Of a stretch of 7,993 nt of DNA, positions 1 through 6,408 are shown piece by piece. The notes beneath the pieces were generated by a model, which ran no database searches, was not told the DNA's origin, and saw only the letters and a program-made list of their open reading frames with translations. A program made the translations under genes and the position numbers. How positions within the stretch are numbered: position 1 is the stretch's first letter; every line of letters begins with the position of its first letter. Source of the DNA: Devosia sp. (GTDB lineage: Bacteria; Pseudomonadota; Alphaproteobacteria; Rhizobiales; Devosiaceae); assembly GCA_028290225.1 (NCBI GenBank), contig JAQGKH010000194.1, positions 1 to 7,993 on the forward strand, read 5' to 3'.

Positions 1-597
1 CGCGTCAACATGAGCTGCGGCTCCATCGGCATCCATGTTTCGGCCCCGCGCGCCGTCGAGAACTTCCTCGACATGGGCCACTTCCCCTATGTCCACACCG
101 ACATTCTCGGCTCCGAACCCCATACCGAGGTCAAGGAATACGACGTCGAGGTTTCCGAAGAACGCGACGAGGTGCTCGCCACCCGCTGCCGCTTCTTCCA
201 GCCCCGCGCCGCCTTATCGGCGACCGAAGGCATCGAGGTGGAATATGTTTATCGCGTGCCCCACCCCTTCTGCTCGGTGCTTTATAAATCCTGCCCCGAG
301 GACGAAACGCGCCGCGACGTGATCGGCATTTTCCTGCAGCCAGTCACCGAAGAGCGCTGCCGCGCCCATCTCCTCCAGTCCTTGATCGACTCGACCTCCA
401 CGATCACCGACCTGCGCCGCTTCCAGCAGACCATTTTCGGGCAGGACAAGCCCATTCTCGAAAACCAGTTCCCCAAGCGCCTGCCGCTCGATCCGCGCTC
501 CGAAACCCCCATCCGCGCCGACAAATCCGCCATCGCCTATCGCCGCTGGCTCAGCCAGAAAGGCATCACCTACGGTACCATCCCGGTGGCGAGCTAA
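1..597 (+). CDS. Rieske non-heme iron oxygenase alpha subunit, C-terminal catalytic part (5' truncated by window; NdmA/B/C-like)
   Basis: This is the carboxylate-terminal catalytic (START/SRPBCC-fold) half of a Rieske oxygenase. The frame is open from base 1 (Arg-Val-Asn before the first Met at base 10), so the Met is internal and the gene begins upstream. The mononuclear iron site is visible: motif ENFLDMGHFPYVH, with Asn at 61-63 and the two His ligands at 79-81 and 94-96. A candidate third ligand is the Asp in FGQDKPILENQ (445-447). The tail is typical of the VanA/NdmA family of demethylating monooxygenases rather than of multi-subunit ring dioxygenases. Family knowledge: these enzymes use O2 and electrons from a partner reductase, often to remove N- or O-methyl groups as formaldehyde. 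A fusion reductase and a GST-like gene follow, as in N-demethylase systems. Whether this protein has its own Rieske domain (NdmA/B-like) or lacks it (NdmC-like) cannot be seen here. The fold is sure; the substrate is unknown. Confidence 0.9.
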   Translation, partial: RVNMSCGSIGIHVSAPRAVENFLDMGHFPYVHTDILGSEPHTEVKEYDVEVSEERDEVLATRCRFFQPRAALSATEGIEVEYVYRVPHPFCSVLYKSCPEDETRRDVIGIFLQPVTEERCRAHLLQSLIDSTSTITDLRRFQQTIFGQDKPILENQFPKRLPLDPRSETPIRADKSAIAYRRWLSQKGITYGTIPVAS

Positions 598-629
598 ACC
601 TGAGGCCACCGCCCCTGCCGCCCAGCCCC

Positions 630-675
630 TTCTTCACCCTCCCCCTCGCGGGGAGGGCCGGCGTGGGGGTCCCTC
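630..675 (+). repeat. REP-like palindromic repeat, copy 1
   Basis: A perfect 8-bp stem, CCCTCCCC (637-644) with GGGGAGGG (650-657), encloses a 5-base loop. It is preceded by TTCTTCA and followed by an asymmetric tail CCGGCGTGGGGGT (658-670). The hairpin-plus-tail design fits dispersed REP-type elements of alphaproteobacterial intergenic DNA. There is no T-tract, so it is not a standard intrinsic terminator. Confidence 0.8.
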
Positions 676-705
676 GGTAAACTACAATTCCCGCTCAGCG
701 CCCCT

Positions 706-754
706 TTCTTCACCCTCCCCCTTGTGGGGAGGGCCGGGCTGGGGGTAACCCTCA
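706..754 (+). repeat. REP-like palindromic repeat, copy 2
   Basis: A second copy lies in the same orientation exactly 76 bases after copy 1. It has the same TTCTTCA lead, the stem CCCTCCCC (713-720) with GGGGAGGG (726-733), and the tail CCGGGCTGGGGGT (734-746). Loop and tail differ from copy 1 at a few positions, so these are diverged family members rather than a very recent duplication. Confidence 0.8.
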
Positions 755-862
755 GGCAACTCCTCCACGAAGAGGGCACCCCTCAGGTTCTCCCATACGC
801 CAGGTGAACCCCGCCTTGTCCCCCGATCGTGGCGCGATCCCCACTTGCCCTGGGATAAACCC

Positions 863-2626
863 ATGACCCTGAGCCTCGACGACCCCCATTGGCACCCCAT
901 CGCCTCCAGCGACGACCTGCCCAAGCGCCATGTGTATCAGGGCCAGTTGCTGGGCCGGGAACTGGCGGTCTGGCGCGCCGATGACGGCCATGTCAATGTC
1001 TGGGAAAACCGGTGCCTGCATCGCGGGGTGCGCCTGTCCATCGGCATCAACGAGGGCGCCGAGCTCAAATGCCAGTACCATGGCTGGCGCTATGCCAATC
1101 GCTCCGCCGGCTGCACCTATATTCCCGCCCACCCCGCCGACGCCCCCGCCCGCCGCATCACCAATCGCACCTATCCCGCCCATGAGGCCTTTGGCCTGGT
1201 CTGGTCGGCCGCCACGCACGCGCAGCCCTTCGCCCCATTTCCGGGCAGCGAGGGCGCCGACTGGTTTGCGCTCCGCCCCGTGCCCCTCAACGCCGCGCCC
1301 CAAGATGTTGCGCTGGCACTGGAGAAGTATCGCTTCCAGCCGGCCACGGACCTTGATGGCGAGCCCGCCCGAACCATGATCGAGCGCCCCGCGCCCCTTA
1401 CGGTTCGCCTCAGCGCGCAAACGGGCACCGCCCTGCAGCGCGCCGTGTTCTTTGTCCAGCCCGTGGATGCCAACCGCGCCGTGATCCGCGGCCTCATCGA
1501 AGGCACGCCCGCCGACCCCTTGGCCGTGCTGCGTCACCACAATGAGCGCCTGACCCAGCTCCGCGACCGTCTGGAGCGCGCCGCGCGCCGCAAGCCGGCT
1601 CCCGAGCCGTTGCAGCCCGCCTTCGAGCCGGTATCGGTTGAGCTCTCCACCATGCCCGATATTGCCGTGCCCCGCGGCAATACGCTGCGTGTTCTCGTCA
1701 AGCGCAAATGGAACAGCGCCGAGGGCATCACCGCCTTCGAGCTCGCGCCCCTTGATGGCGGCCACCTTCCGACCTTCCAGCCCGGCGCCCATATCGATCT
1801 GCACCTGCCCAATGGCCTGATCAGACAATATTCCATCACCAACGGCCCGGGCGATCTCCTCAGCTACACCATCGGGGTCAAGCGTGACCCTGCCTCAAAG
1901 GGCGGCTCCCAGGTACTGGTGGACAGTGTGCGCGAAGGCGACGTGCTGGCCATCAGCGAGCCGCGCAACAACTTCCCCCTCCGCCGCGACGCCACCCGCA
2001 CCGTCCTCATCGCCGGGGGCGTCGGCATCACGCCGATCCTCTCCATGGCGCGCTTTCTCGATAAATCGCGCCTGCCCTATGAGCTGCATTACTTCGTGCG
2101 TCAGGGCGAACACGCCGCCTTCCGCGAGGAACTGAACCAGCTTGCCGGCACCATCACCATCCATGCCGGCCTGCCCCGCGGCGACAGCAGTCGCACCATC
2201 GCCGCCGCGCTCGGCCACTGGAGCCGCGCCCAGCACGTTTACATCTGCGGCCCCGCCACCATGCTCGAAACGGTGCGCTCCACCGCTGCCGCACAAGGCT
2301 GGCCCGATGAAGCGGTTCATTTCGAATATTTCAAGAACGACAAGGTGCTCGACCAGTCGTCGGCCTTTGAGGTGGAACTCGCCCGCTCGGCCATGACCCT
2401 CCAGGTGCCGGCCGGCAGGACCATCCTCGAGGTCATGCGCGATGCGGGCCTGCAGGCCCCCAGCTCCTGCGAACAAGGCGCCTGCGGCACCTGCCTCACT
2501 GGCGTCATCGAAGGCGAGGTCGACCACCAGGACGTTTATCTCAACGACACCGAAAAACGCACCAACCACGCCATGCTCACCTGCGTCAGCCGCGCCAAGG
2601 GCAAGCGCCTGGTGCTGGATATCTGA
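863..2626 (+). CDS. Fused Rieske [2Fe-2S] ferredoxin - VanB-type reductase (NdmD-like electron-transfer protein)
   Basis: A 587-aa cytoplasmic electron-transfer protein expected to carry electrons from NADH to the upstream oxygenase. Order of parts: Rieske domain (about 1-115) with cluster ligands Cys51 and His53 (CLHRG) and Cys70 and His73 (CQYHGW); a spacer (about 130-245) discussed in the findings; an FMN domain (about 275-375) with RQYS at 321-324; an NAD domain with GGVGITP (385-391) and CGPATML (462-468); and a C-terminal plant-type [2Fe-2S] ferredoxin with Cys536, Cys541, Cys544 and Cys574. Ordinary VanB/phthalate dioxygenase reductases are about 320 aa and lack the Rieske part. The Rieske-plus-reductase design and total length match NdmD of caffeine-degrading Pseudomonas. 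The ATG at 863 is chosen over an in-frame TTG at 845 because GGGA lies 7 bases upstream of it. It follows the oxygenase by 265 bp and precedes the GST-like gene by 145 bp. Domain calls are firm; the Ndm role is an inference. Confidence 0.93.
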   Translation: MTLSLDDPHWHPIASSDDLPKRHVYQGQLLGRELAVWRADDGHVNVWENRCLHRGVRLSIGINEGAELKCQYHGWRYANRSAGCTYIPAHPADAPARRITNRTYPAHEAFGLVWSAATHAQPFAPFPGSEGADWFALRPVPLNAAPQDVALALEKYRFQPATDLDGEPARTMIERPAPLTVRLSAQTGTALQRAVFFVQPVDANRAVIRGLIEGTPADPLAVLRHHNERLTQLRDRLERAARRKPAPEPLQPAFEPVSVELSTMPDIAVPRGNTLRVLVKRKWNSAEGITAFELAPLDGGHLPTFQPGAHIDLHLPNGLIRQYSITNGPGDLLSYTIGVKRDPASKGGSQVLVDSVREGDVLAISEPRNNFPLRRDATRTVLIAGGVGITPILSMARFLDKSRLPYELHYFVRQGEHAAFREELNQLAGTITIHAGLPRGDSSRTIAAALGHWSRAQHVYICGPATMLETVRSTAAAQGWPDEAVHFEYFKNDKVLDQSSAFEVELARSAMTLQVPAGRTILEVMRDAGLQAPSSCEQGACGTCLTGVIEGEVDHQDVYLNDTEKRTNHAMLTCVSRAKGKRLVLDI

Positions 2627-2659
2627 GGATGCTGCCCTCGGTTCCTTGTGATCCCTCGG

Positions 2660-2708
2660 CTCCATTCCTCCCCTCCCCCTTGAGGGGAGGGGCCGGGGGT
2701 GGGGGTCC
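2660..2708 (+). repeat. REP-like palindromic repeat, copy 3
   Basis: In the gap between the fusion reductase and the GST-like gene. A 9-bp perfect stem, CCCCTCCCC (2670-2678) with GGGGAGGGG (2684-2692), has loop CTTGA and is followed by the tail CCGGGGGTGGGGGT. It has the same orientation and layout as copies 1 and 2, with a slightly longer stem. The remaining bases of this 145-bp gap show no clear promoter. Confidence 0.8.
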
Positions 2709-2771
2709 ATCAGTAACGCACCCCACCCGCCGCCCTCATCATTCCGGCACCCAGATCTGAACGGCCCCTCA

Positions 2772-3428
2772 ATGACCATCACCCTTTACGACTTCGAACT
2801 CTCAGGCAATTGCTACAAGCTGCGCCTGTTGATGAGCATTCTTGGCCTGCGCTATGACATCGTGCCGGTCGACTTCTTTCCCGGCCGCCAGCACAAATCC
2901 GACTGGTTCTTGCGCCTCAATCCCTTCGGGCAATTGCCCGTGCTGGTCGACGACGGCCTCACGCTTTCGGACTCCGGCGCCATCCTTGCCTATCTCGCCC
3001 GGAAGTACGACGCCTCGGGCCAGTGGTTCCCCGAGGATCCCGCCACCACGGCGCAGATCCTGCGCTGGCACGCCGTGGCCGATGACATCACCGCCACCAG
3101 CTCCGCCGCTCGTCTGGCGCTCGGCTATGACTACGATTTTGACGTCGAGAAATCCCAGGCCGGCGCCCATCGCATCTTCCGCATCATGGACGAGCACCTC
3201 TGGTTCGGCGAGCGTGAGAACCGCGACTGGCTCTGCTCCCCCGCGCACCCCACCACCGCCGACATCGCCTGCTTCCCCTATGTGATGCTTTCGGAAGAAG
3301 GCGGCATCGGCCGCGAGGATTATCCCGCGCTGCGCCGCTGGTGCGACCGCGTCCGCCGCGTCCCCGGTTTTGTGGTCATGTCGGGCATCTTTCCCGCCGG
3401 CCGCCCGCTGGAAGAAGTGCAGCAGTAG
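2772..3428 (+). CDS. Glutathione S-transferase-like protein (NdmE-like candidate)
   Basis: A 218-aa cytoplasmic protein of full GST length. The N-terminal thioredoxin-fold domain (about 1-80) has the SGNCYKLRL helix start with candidate catalytic Ser11, the cis-proline at Pro56 (QLPVL), and Asp67-Ser68 in the place of the glutathione gamma-glutamyl binding pair. The C-terminal helical domain (about 88-205) carries the N-capping box of GST folding, Thr161 to Asp164 (TTAD), inside HPTTADIACFPYV. Family knowledge: most such proteins conjugate glutathione, but in the caffeine system the GST-like NdmE is needed as a partner of NdmC and NdmD for N7-demethylation. Its place directly after an NdmD-like gene makes the partner role plausible. 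No good Shine-Dalgarno precedes the ATG, so translation may be weak or the start may differ slightly. GST fold is certain; role inferred. Confidence 0.9.
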   Translation: MTITLYDFELSGNCYKLRLLMSILGLRYDIVPVDFFPGRQHKSDWFLRLNPFGQLPVLVDDGLTLSDSGAILAYLARKYDASGQWFPEDPATTAQILRWHAVADDITATSSAARLALGYDYDFDVEKSQAGAHRIFRIMDEHLWFGERENRDWLCSPAHPTTADIACFPYVMLSEEGGIGREDYPALRRWCDRVRRVPGFVVMSGIFPAGRPLEEVQQ

Positions 3429-3445
3429 CCCGGCTCATCACTTTC

Positions 3446-3494
3446 GCCTCCCCTTGAGGGCCTTGCTCGACCGGCGGGCGGGTGGGGGTGAGGA
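3446..3494 (+). repeat. Degenerate REP-like repeat, copy 4
   Basis: Between the convergent ends of the GST-like gene and epmB. It begins CCTCCCCTTGAGGG like copy 3, then has about 20 inserted or diverged bases, and regains the tail GGGTGGGGGT (3479-3489). The stem is broken, so I read it as a decayed or rearranged member. No other terminator is evident in this 95-bp gap. Confidence 0.5.
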
Positions 3495-3523
3495 GGGCCC
3501 GATCCAGGTTGCAGCACTAAGCC

Positions 3524-4576
3524 CTATCCAACCGGCGGATAGCGATGCTCCTGCCCCCGGAAATCGCGCACCGCAAAGCATCCGTCGCCCCTCGTCGCAA
3601 TACTCGCCGCCCCGATATCGGCCTTGCCGTGCCCCCCGGGAATATCGAGGATATAAGTGGGCTGGCACAGCCCCGAAAGCGTGCCGCGCAACGCCGCCAC
3701 CAGCGCCTGCCCTTCCTCGATGCTCACCCGGAAATGGCCCGTTCCGGGCGCCAGATCGGGATGATGCAGATAATAGGGCTTGATCCGGTTTTCCACGAAA
3801 CACCGCATCAGCGCCCCCAGCGTCTCGACATCGGCATTGACGCCCTTGAGCAGTACCGACTGGCTGATCAGCACGATGCCGCTATCGGCGAGCCGCCCGA
3901 TTGCCTCGCGCGCCGCCGGGGTGAACTCTCTGGGATGATTGGCATGGACCGCGAGATACGTAGTCTTGCCGCTCGCCTTCAGCGCCGCAACAAGCGCCTC
4001 ATCCACCCGCCCCGGCTCCACCACCGGCACCCTTGTATGAAACCGCACCACCCGCACATGCGCGATTTCAGCCAGCCGCTCGGTGATCGCCCGCAGCCGC
4101 CGCGGCGACAGCACCAGCGGATCGCCCCCGGTCAGGATCACTTCCCAGATCGCCGGGTGCGCGCGGATATAATCGAGCGCCCGCTCCAGCGCCTCGGGCG
4201 ACAAGGTGCCCAAGCCCTGCGGCCCCACCATTTCGCGCCGGAAGCAGAACCGGCAATACACCGGACACACATGCACGGCCTTGAGCAGCACCCGGTCGGG
4301 ATAGCGATGCACGATCCCCTCGACCGGCGAATGCGCCAGATCCCCGATCGGGTCAGCCCGCTCCTCGGGCGTCGTGTGCAGTTCCGCCAGCTGCGGCACG
4401 AACTGCGCCGCAATGGGATCGCGCGGATCGGCCGGATCGATCAGCTCAACCAGTTCGGGCGTGATCGCCACCGCATATCGCGCCGCGACAGCTTCCAGCG
4501 CCACAACATCGCCGGCAGCCACCAGCCCGGCCTCTGCCAACTCCCCCGCCGTCCGGATCGGCCGCTGCATACTCAT
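3524..4576 (-). CDS. epmB: EpmB: EF-P-associated L-lysine 2,3-aminomutase (radical SAM)
   Basis: A 350-aa radical-SAM, PLP-dependent aminomutase that converts L-lysine to (R)-beta-lysine, the donor for EF-P modification. The [4Fe-4S] motif is CPVYCRFC (Cys104, Cys108, Cys111). The PLP lysine is in the conserved PGGHGK motif (Lys318). TGGDPL, VRFHTR and YYLHHPDL are family core motifs. At 350 aa it has the short EpmB/YjeK form and lacks the extra C-terminal region of clostridial lysine-fermentation aminomutases. The ATG at 4576 is chosen because it overlaps the epmA stop in an ATGA tetranucleotide, the usual sign of translational coupling, with GGAG 8 bases upstream. A second in-frame ATG follows two codons later. 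Neighbours epmA and efp confirm the EF-P role. It ends in TAG, convergent with the GST-like gene. Confidence 0.95.
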   Translation of the reverse strand: MSMQRPIRTAGELAEAGLVAAGDVVALEAVAARYAVAITPELVELIDPADPRDPIAAQFVPQLAELHTTPEERADPIGDLAHSPVEGIVHRYPDRVLLKAVHVCPVYCRFCFRREMVGPQGLGTLSPEALERALDYIRAHPAIWEVILTGGDPLVLSPRRLRAITERLAEIAHVRVVRFHTRVPVVEPGRVDEALVAALKASGKTTYLAVHANHPREFTPAAREAIGRLADSGIVLISQSVLLKGVNADVETLGALMRCFVENRIKPYYLHHPDLAPGTGHFRVSIEEGQALVAALRGTLSGLCQPTYILDIPGGHGKADIGAASIATRGDGCFAVRDFRGQEHRYPPVG

Positions 4577-5643
4577 GCGCCAAACTCCGCCACCGGCACC
4601 CATTGCACCAGATCGATGCGCGGCGCTCCGGTCGCCAGCATCACCACCCGGTCGAACCCGAGCGCAATGCCGCTGGCGGCCGGCATGATCGCGAGGGCGC
4701 CGAGGAACTCCTCGTCGATCGGGTAGCGCTCTCCGTAAAGCCGTTGTTTTTCGTTCATCTCTGCGGCGAAACGGCGGCGTTGCTCCTCCGGATTGGTCAA
4801 TTCGCCAAAGCCATTGGCCAGTTCCACCCCGCAGGCATAAAGCTCGAACCGCTCGGCCACTCGCGGATCATCATCGCATCGCCGTGCCAGCGCCGCCTCC
4901 GCTGCCGGATAGCGATCCAGGATCGTCACCCGTCCAAGCCCTAGATTTGGCTCGATTTTTTCCGTCAGCACCAGGCTGAAAAGATAGCTCCAGGTATAGT
5001 GGGCCGGCACAAGGAGGCCTTGCCCCCGCATCTGCCCCGCCAGCGCCCCCGCATCGGTCGCGCCCTCGCCATTCACGCTCGCCAAAAGATCGATCCCGGC
5101 ATATCGCGCAAACGCGTCCACCACGCTCAACCGCTCCGGCCGGGCAAACGGATCGGCTTCCCGCCCCTTGAACCGCAGCCGTTCTGCCCCCGTCGCCCGC
5201 GCCGCCAGCCCCAGCAGGGCCATGCAATCGTCCATCAGCACGGTGTAATCCTCACCCACCCGATACCATTCGAGCATGGTGAATTCGGGCGCATGCAGCG
5301 CCCCCCGCTCCCGGTTTCGCCAGACATGCCCGAGGCTTGCGATCCTTTGCTCGCCTGCCGCCAAAAGCTTTTTCATCGCAAATTCGGGCGAGGTATGCAG
5401 GAACGCCTGGTGCCCCACCCCATCATTGCCGATCGCCGTGGTGCCAAACGCATGCAGATGGGTTTCATTGCCCGGCGAACGCTGCAGGCCCGGCGGATCC
5501 ACCAGCAGGAAGTCGTGCTCGGCCAGGTAAGCCCGAACCGCCGCCTCGATCCGGTTGCGCGCCAGCAGCACCGGCCGTCGATCCTGATGCAGTTCCGGCG
5601 TCCACCATGGCGAAGGGGCTGCTGGCAAGGATTGGCGGGGCAA
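4573..5643 (-). CDS. epmA: EpmA: EF-P (R)-beta-lysine ligase (LysRS paralogue, GenX/PoxA)
   Basis: A class II aminoacyl-tRNA synthetase-like enzyme that activates (R)-beta-lysine with ATP and attaches it to the EF-P lysine instead of a tRNA. It consists only of the catalytic core; the OB-fold anticodon-binding domain of true LysRS is absent. Motif 2 is in WRNRERG with downstream HAPEFTMLEWYR, and motif 3 is GIALGFDRVVML. The Ala of GIALG (4663-4665) aligns with E. coli EpmA Ala298, which is Gly in LysRS and governs beta-lysine use. Other core motifs are TSPEFAMKKLL, KIEPNLG and VELANGFGELT. Conserved sequence starts near SPWWTPEL. I chose TTG at 5643 (356 aa) because AGAGG lies 5 bases upstream. 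TTG at 5628, ATG at 5715 and ATG at 5742 are alternatives, and the last two would add a low-complexity Pro/Ala leader. It overlaps epmB by 4 bases. Confidence 0.92.
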   Translation of the reverse strand: MPRQSLPAAPSPWWTPELHQDRRPVLLARNRIEAAVRAYLAEHDFLLVDPPGLQRSPGNETHLHAFGTTAIGNDGVGHQAFLHTSPEFAMKKLLAAGEQRIASLGHVWRNRERGALHAPEFTMLEWYRVGEDYTVLMDDCMALLGLAARATGAERLRFKGREADPFARPERLSVVDAFARYAGIDLLASVNGEGATDAGALAGQMRGQGLLVPAHYTWSYLFSLVLTEKIEPNLGLGRVTILDRYPAAEAALARRCDDDPRVAERFELYACGVELANGFGELTNPEEQRRRFAAEMNEKQRLYGERYPIDEEFLGALAIMPAASGIALGFDRVVMLATGAPRIDLVQWVPVAEFGA

Positions 5644-5782
5644 ATGCGCCTCTTTCGTGCTCGGGACTGGCGGTTTTGCCGGATTTGGGGTATCGGGCGG
5701 CACCGAACAACCCATCCATGTCCCGGCCGGCTCTTGAGCCATCGCTTTAGGCCGCTCCACGGGCGTGAACAAGGAAGAAATA
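5644..5782. other. Divergent epmA/efp intergenic region
   Basis: This region must hold the promoters for efp (+) and probably for epmA-epmB (-). The efp Shine-Dalgarno AAGGA is at 5771-5775. On the minus strand a weak TTGTTC (5772-5767), 17-base spacer and TAAAGC (5749-5744) could be an epmA promoter, but the match is poor and I do not call it. No clear efp promoter is visible. If epmA really starts at ATG 5715 or 5742, much of this stretch is coding. Confidence 0.45.
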
Positions 5783-6352
5783 ATGGTCAAGGTCATCGCC
5801 TCCTCGCTGCGCAAGGGCAATGTCGTCGAGCAGGACGGCAACCTGCATGTCATCCTCACCGCTGAAAACGTGCATCCCGGCAAGGGCAACTCGGTCACCA
5901 ACGTCAACATGCGCCGCATGTCCGATGGCGTGAAGGTGATCGGGCGCTGGCGCACCGTCGAAATGGTCGAGAAGGCCGATGTCGACGAGCGCGAATATGA
6001 CTATCTGTATTCCGATGGCGAAGGCCACCACTTCATGGAGCCGGTGAGCTACGAGCAGATCACCGTGTCCGATGATGTGATCGGCGACCAGAAGGCCTAT
6101 CTCACCGATGGCATGAAGGTTTACCTCAAGACCTTTGAGGGCAATGCCATCGCCATGGAACTGCCGCAGCGCCTGACTTTCGAGATCGTGGAAACCGAAC
6201 CGGTGGTCAAGGGCCAGACCGCGTCCTCGTCCTACAAGCCCGCCGTGCTCAACAACGGCCTGCGCGTCATGGTGCCGCCCCATATCGGCGCCGGCACCCG
6301 CATCGTCATCCTGACTGAAGACAATTCCTATGTGGAACGCGCCAAGGACTGA
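5783..6352 (+). CDS. efp: Elongation factor P
   Basis: A 189-aa translation factor that binds between the P and E sites of the ribosome and restores peptide bond formation at consecutive prolines. It has the standard EF-P length and three-barrel layout. The N-terminal KOW-like domain carries the modification loop HPGKG with Lys34, the residue that receives (R)-beta-lysine. The C-terminal S1-like domain ends with the EF-P signature VVKGQTASSSYKPA and VPPHIGAGTRIVI, then SYVERAKD. ATG at 5783 is chosen over an in-frame GTG at 5765: it gives the canonical MVKVIASSLRKG start and has AAGGA 7 bases upstream, whereas the GTG would put the ribosome binding site inside the gene. Divergent epmA and epmB supply the modification. 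It is followed by a strong intrinsic terminator. Confidence 0.98.
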   Translation: MVKVIASSLRKGNVVEQDGNLHVILTAENVHPGKGNSVTNVNMRRMSDGVKVIGRWRTVEMVEKADVDEREYDYLYSDGEGHHFMEPVSYEQITVSDDVIGDQKAYLTDGMKVYLKTFEGNAIAMELPQRLTFEIVETEPVVKGQTASSSYKPAVLNNGLRVMVPPHIGAGTRIVILTEDNSYVERAKD

Positions 6353-6378
6353 TCGTCCGGGCAGCACCGATCAAGGCA

Positions 6379-6408
6379 ACGGGCCCCCTCAGGGGCCCGT
6401 TTGCTTTA
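6379..6408 (+). terminator. Intrinsic terminator after efp
   Basis: A perfect 9-bp stem, ACGGGCCCC (6379-6387) with GGGGCCCGT (6392-6400), has a CTCA loop and is followed by TTGCTTTA. It starts 27 bases after the efp stop. The T-rich tail runs into the stop codon of the convergent DUF2934 gene (6406-6408), so the hairpin lies just past that gene too and could act on both, though the tail on the other strand is poor in T. Confidence 0.85.

Larger units (their letters stand above)
598..862. other. 265-bp intergenic region holding two tandem palindromic repeats
   Basis: The gap between the oxygenase and the fusion reductase holds no supportable gene. Its main content is two copies of a GC-rich palindromic repeat, listed separately. 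The rest (about 755-850) shows no convincing -35/-10 pair or terminator T-tract. A likely Shine-Dalgarno GGGA sits at 852-855, just before the next gene. Open frames on the opposite strand here read through the repeats and resemble no protein. Confidence 0.7.

Noticed and set aside
630..754. CRISPR-like array from the two tandem repeats
   Set aside because: Only two diverged copies, strongly palindromic with a GC-rich tail, and further copies lie singly in other gaps. This is a REP-type pattern.
845..862. TTG start for the fusion reductase
   Set aside because: The ATG at 863 has a GGGA at correct spacing and the six extra codons are not part of the Rieske domain.
752..1828. Long minus-strand open frame (358 codons) opposite the fusion reductase
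   Set aside because: It lies opposite a gene with full domain conservation, has low-complexity Gly/Ala/Arg composition and no family resemblance. It is a shadow of high-GC codon use.
1895..2782. Minus-strand open frame (295 codons) opposite the reductase 3' end
   Set aside because: Same reason; it also runs through the intergenic palindromic repeat.
3524..4576. Catabolic lysine 2,3-aminomutase (lysine fermentation)
   Set aside because: Short EpmB-type length and its overlap with epmA beside efp point to EF-P modification.
3545..4726. Plus-strand open frame (393 codons) opposite epmB
   Set aside because: Composition is rich in His, Arg and Pro, as expected from reverse reading of a GC-rich gene. 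epmB has all its catalytic motifs, so the opposite frame is not supported.
4573..5643. A second lysyl-tRNA synthetase
   Set aside because: It lacks the anticodon-binding domain and has Ala in the motif 3 position that is Gly in LysRS.
4999..5865. Plus-strand open frame (288 codons) opposite epmA and running into efp
   Set aside because: Overlaps two well-supported genes out of frame and resembles no protein.
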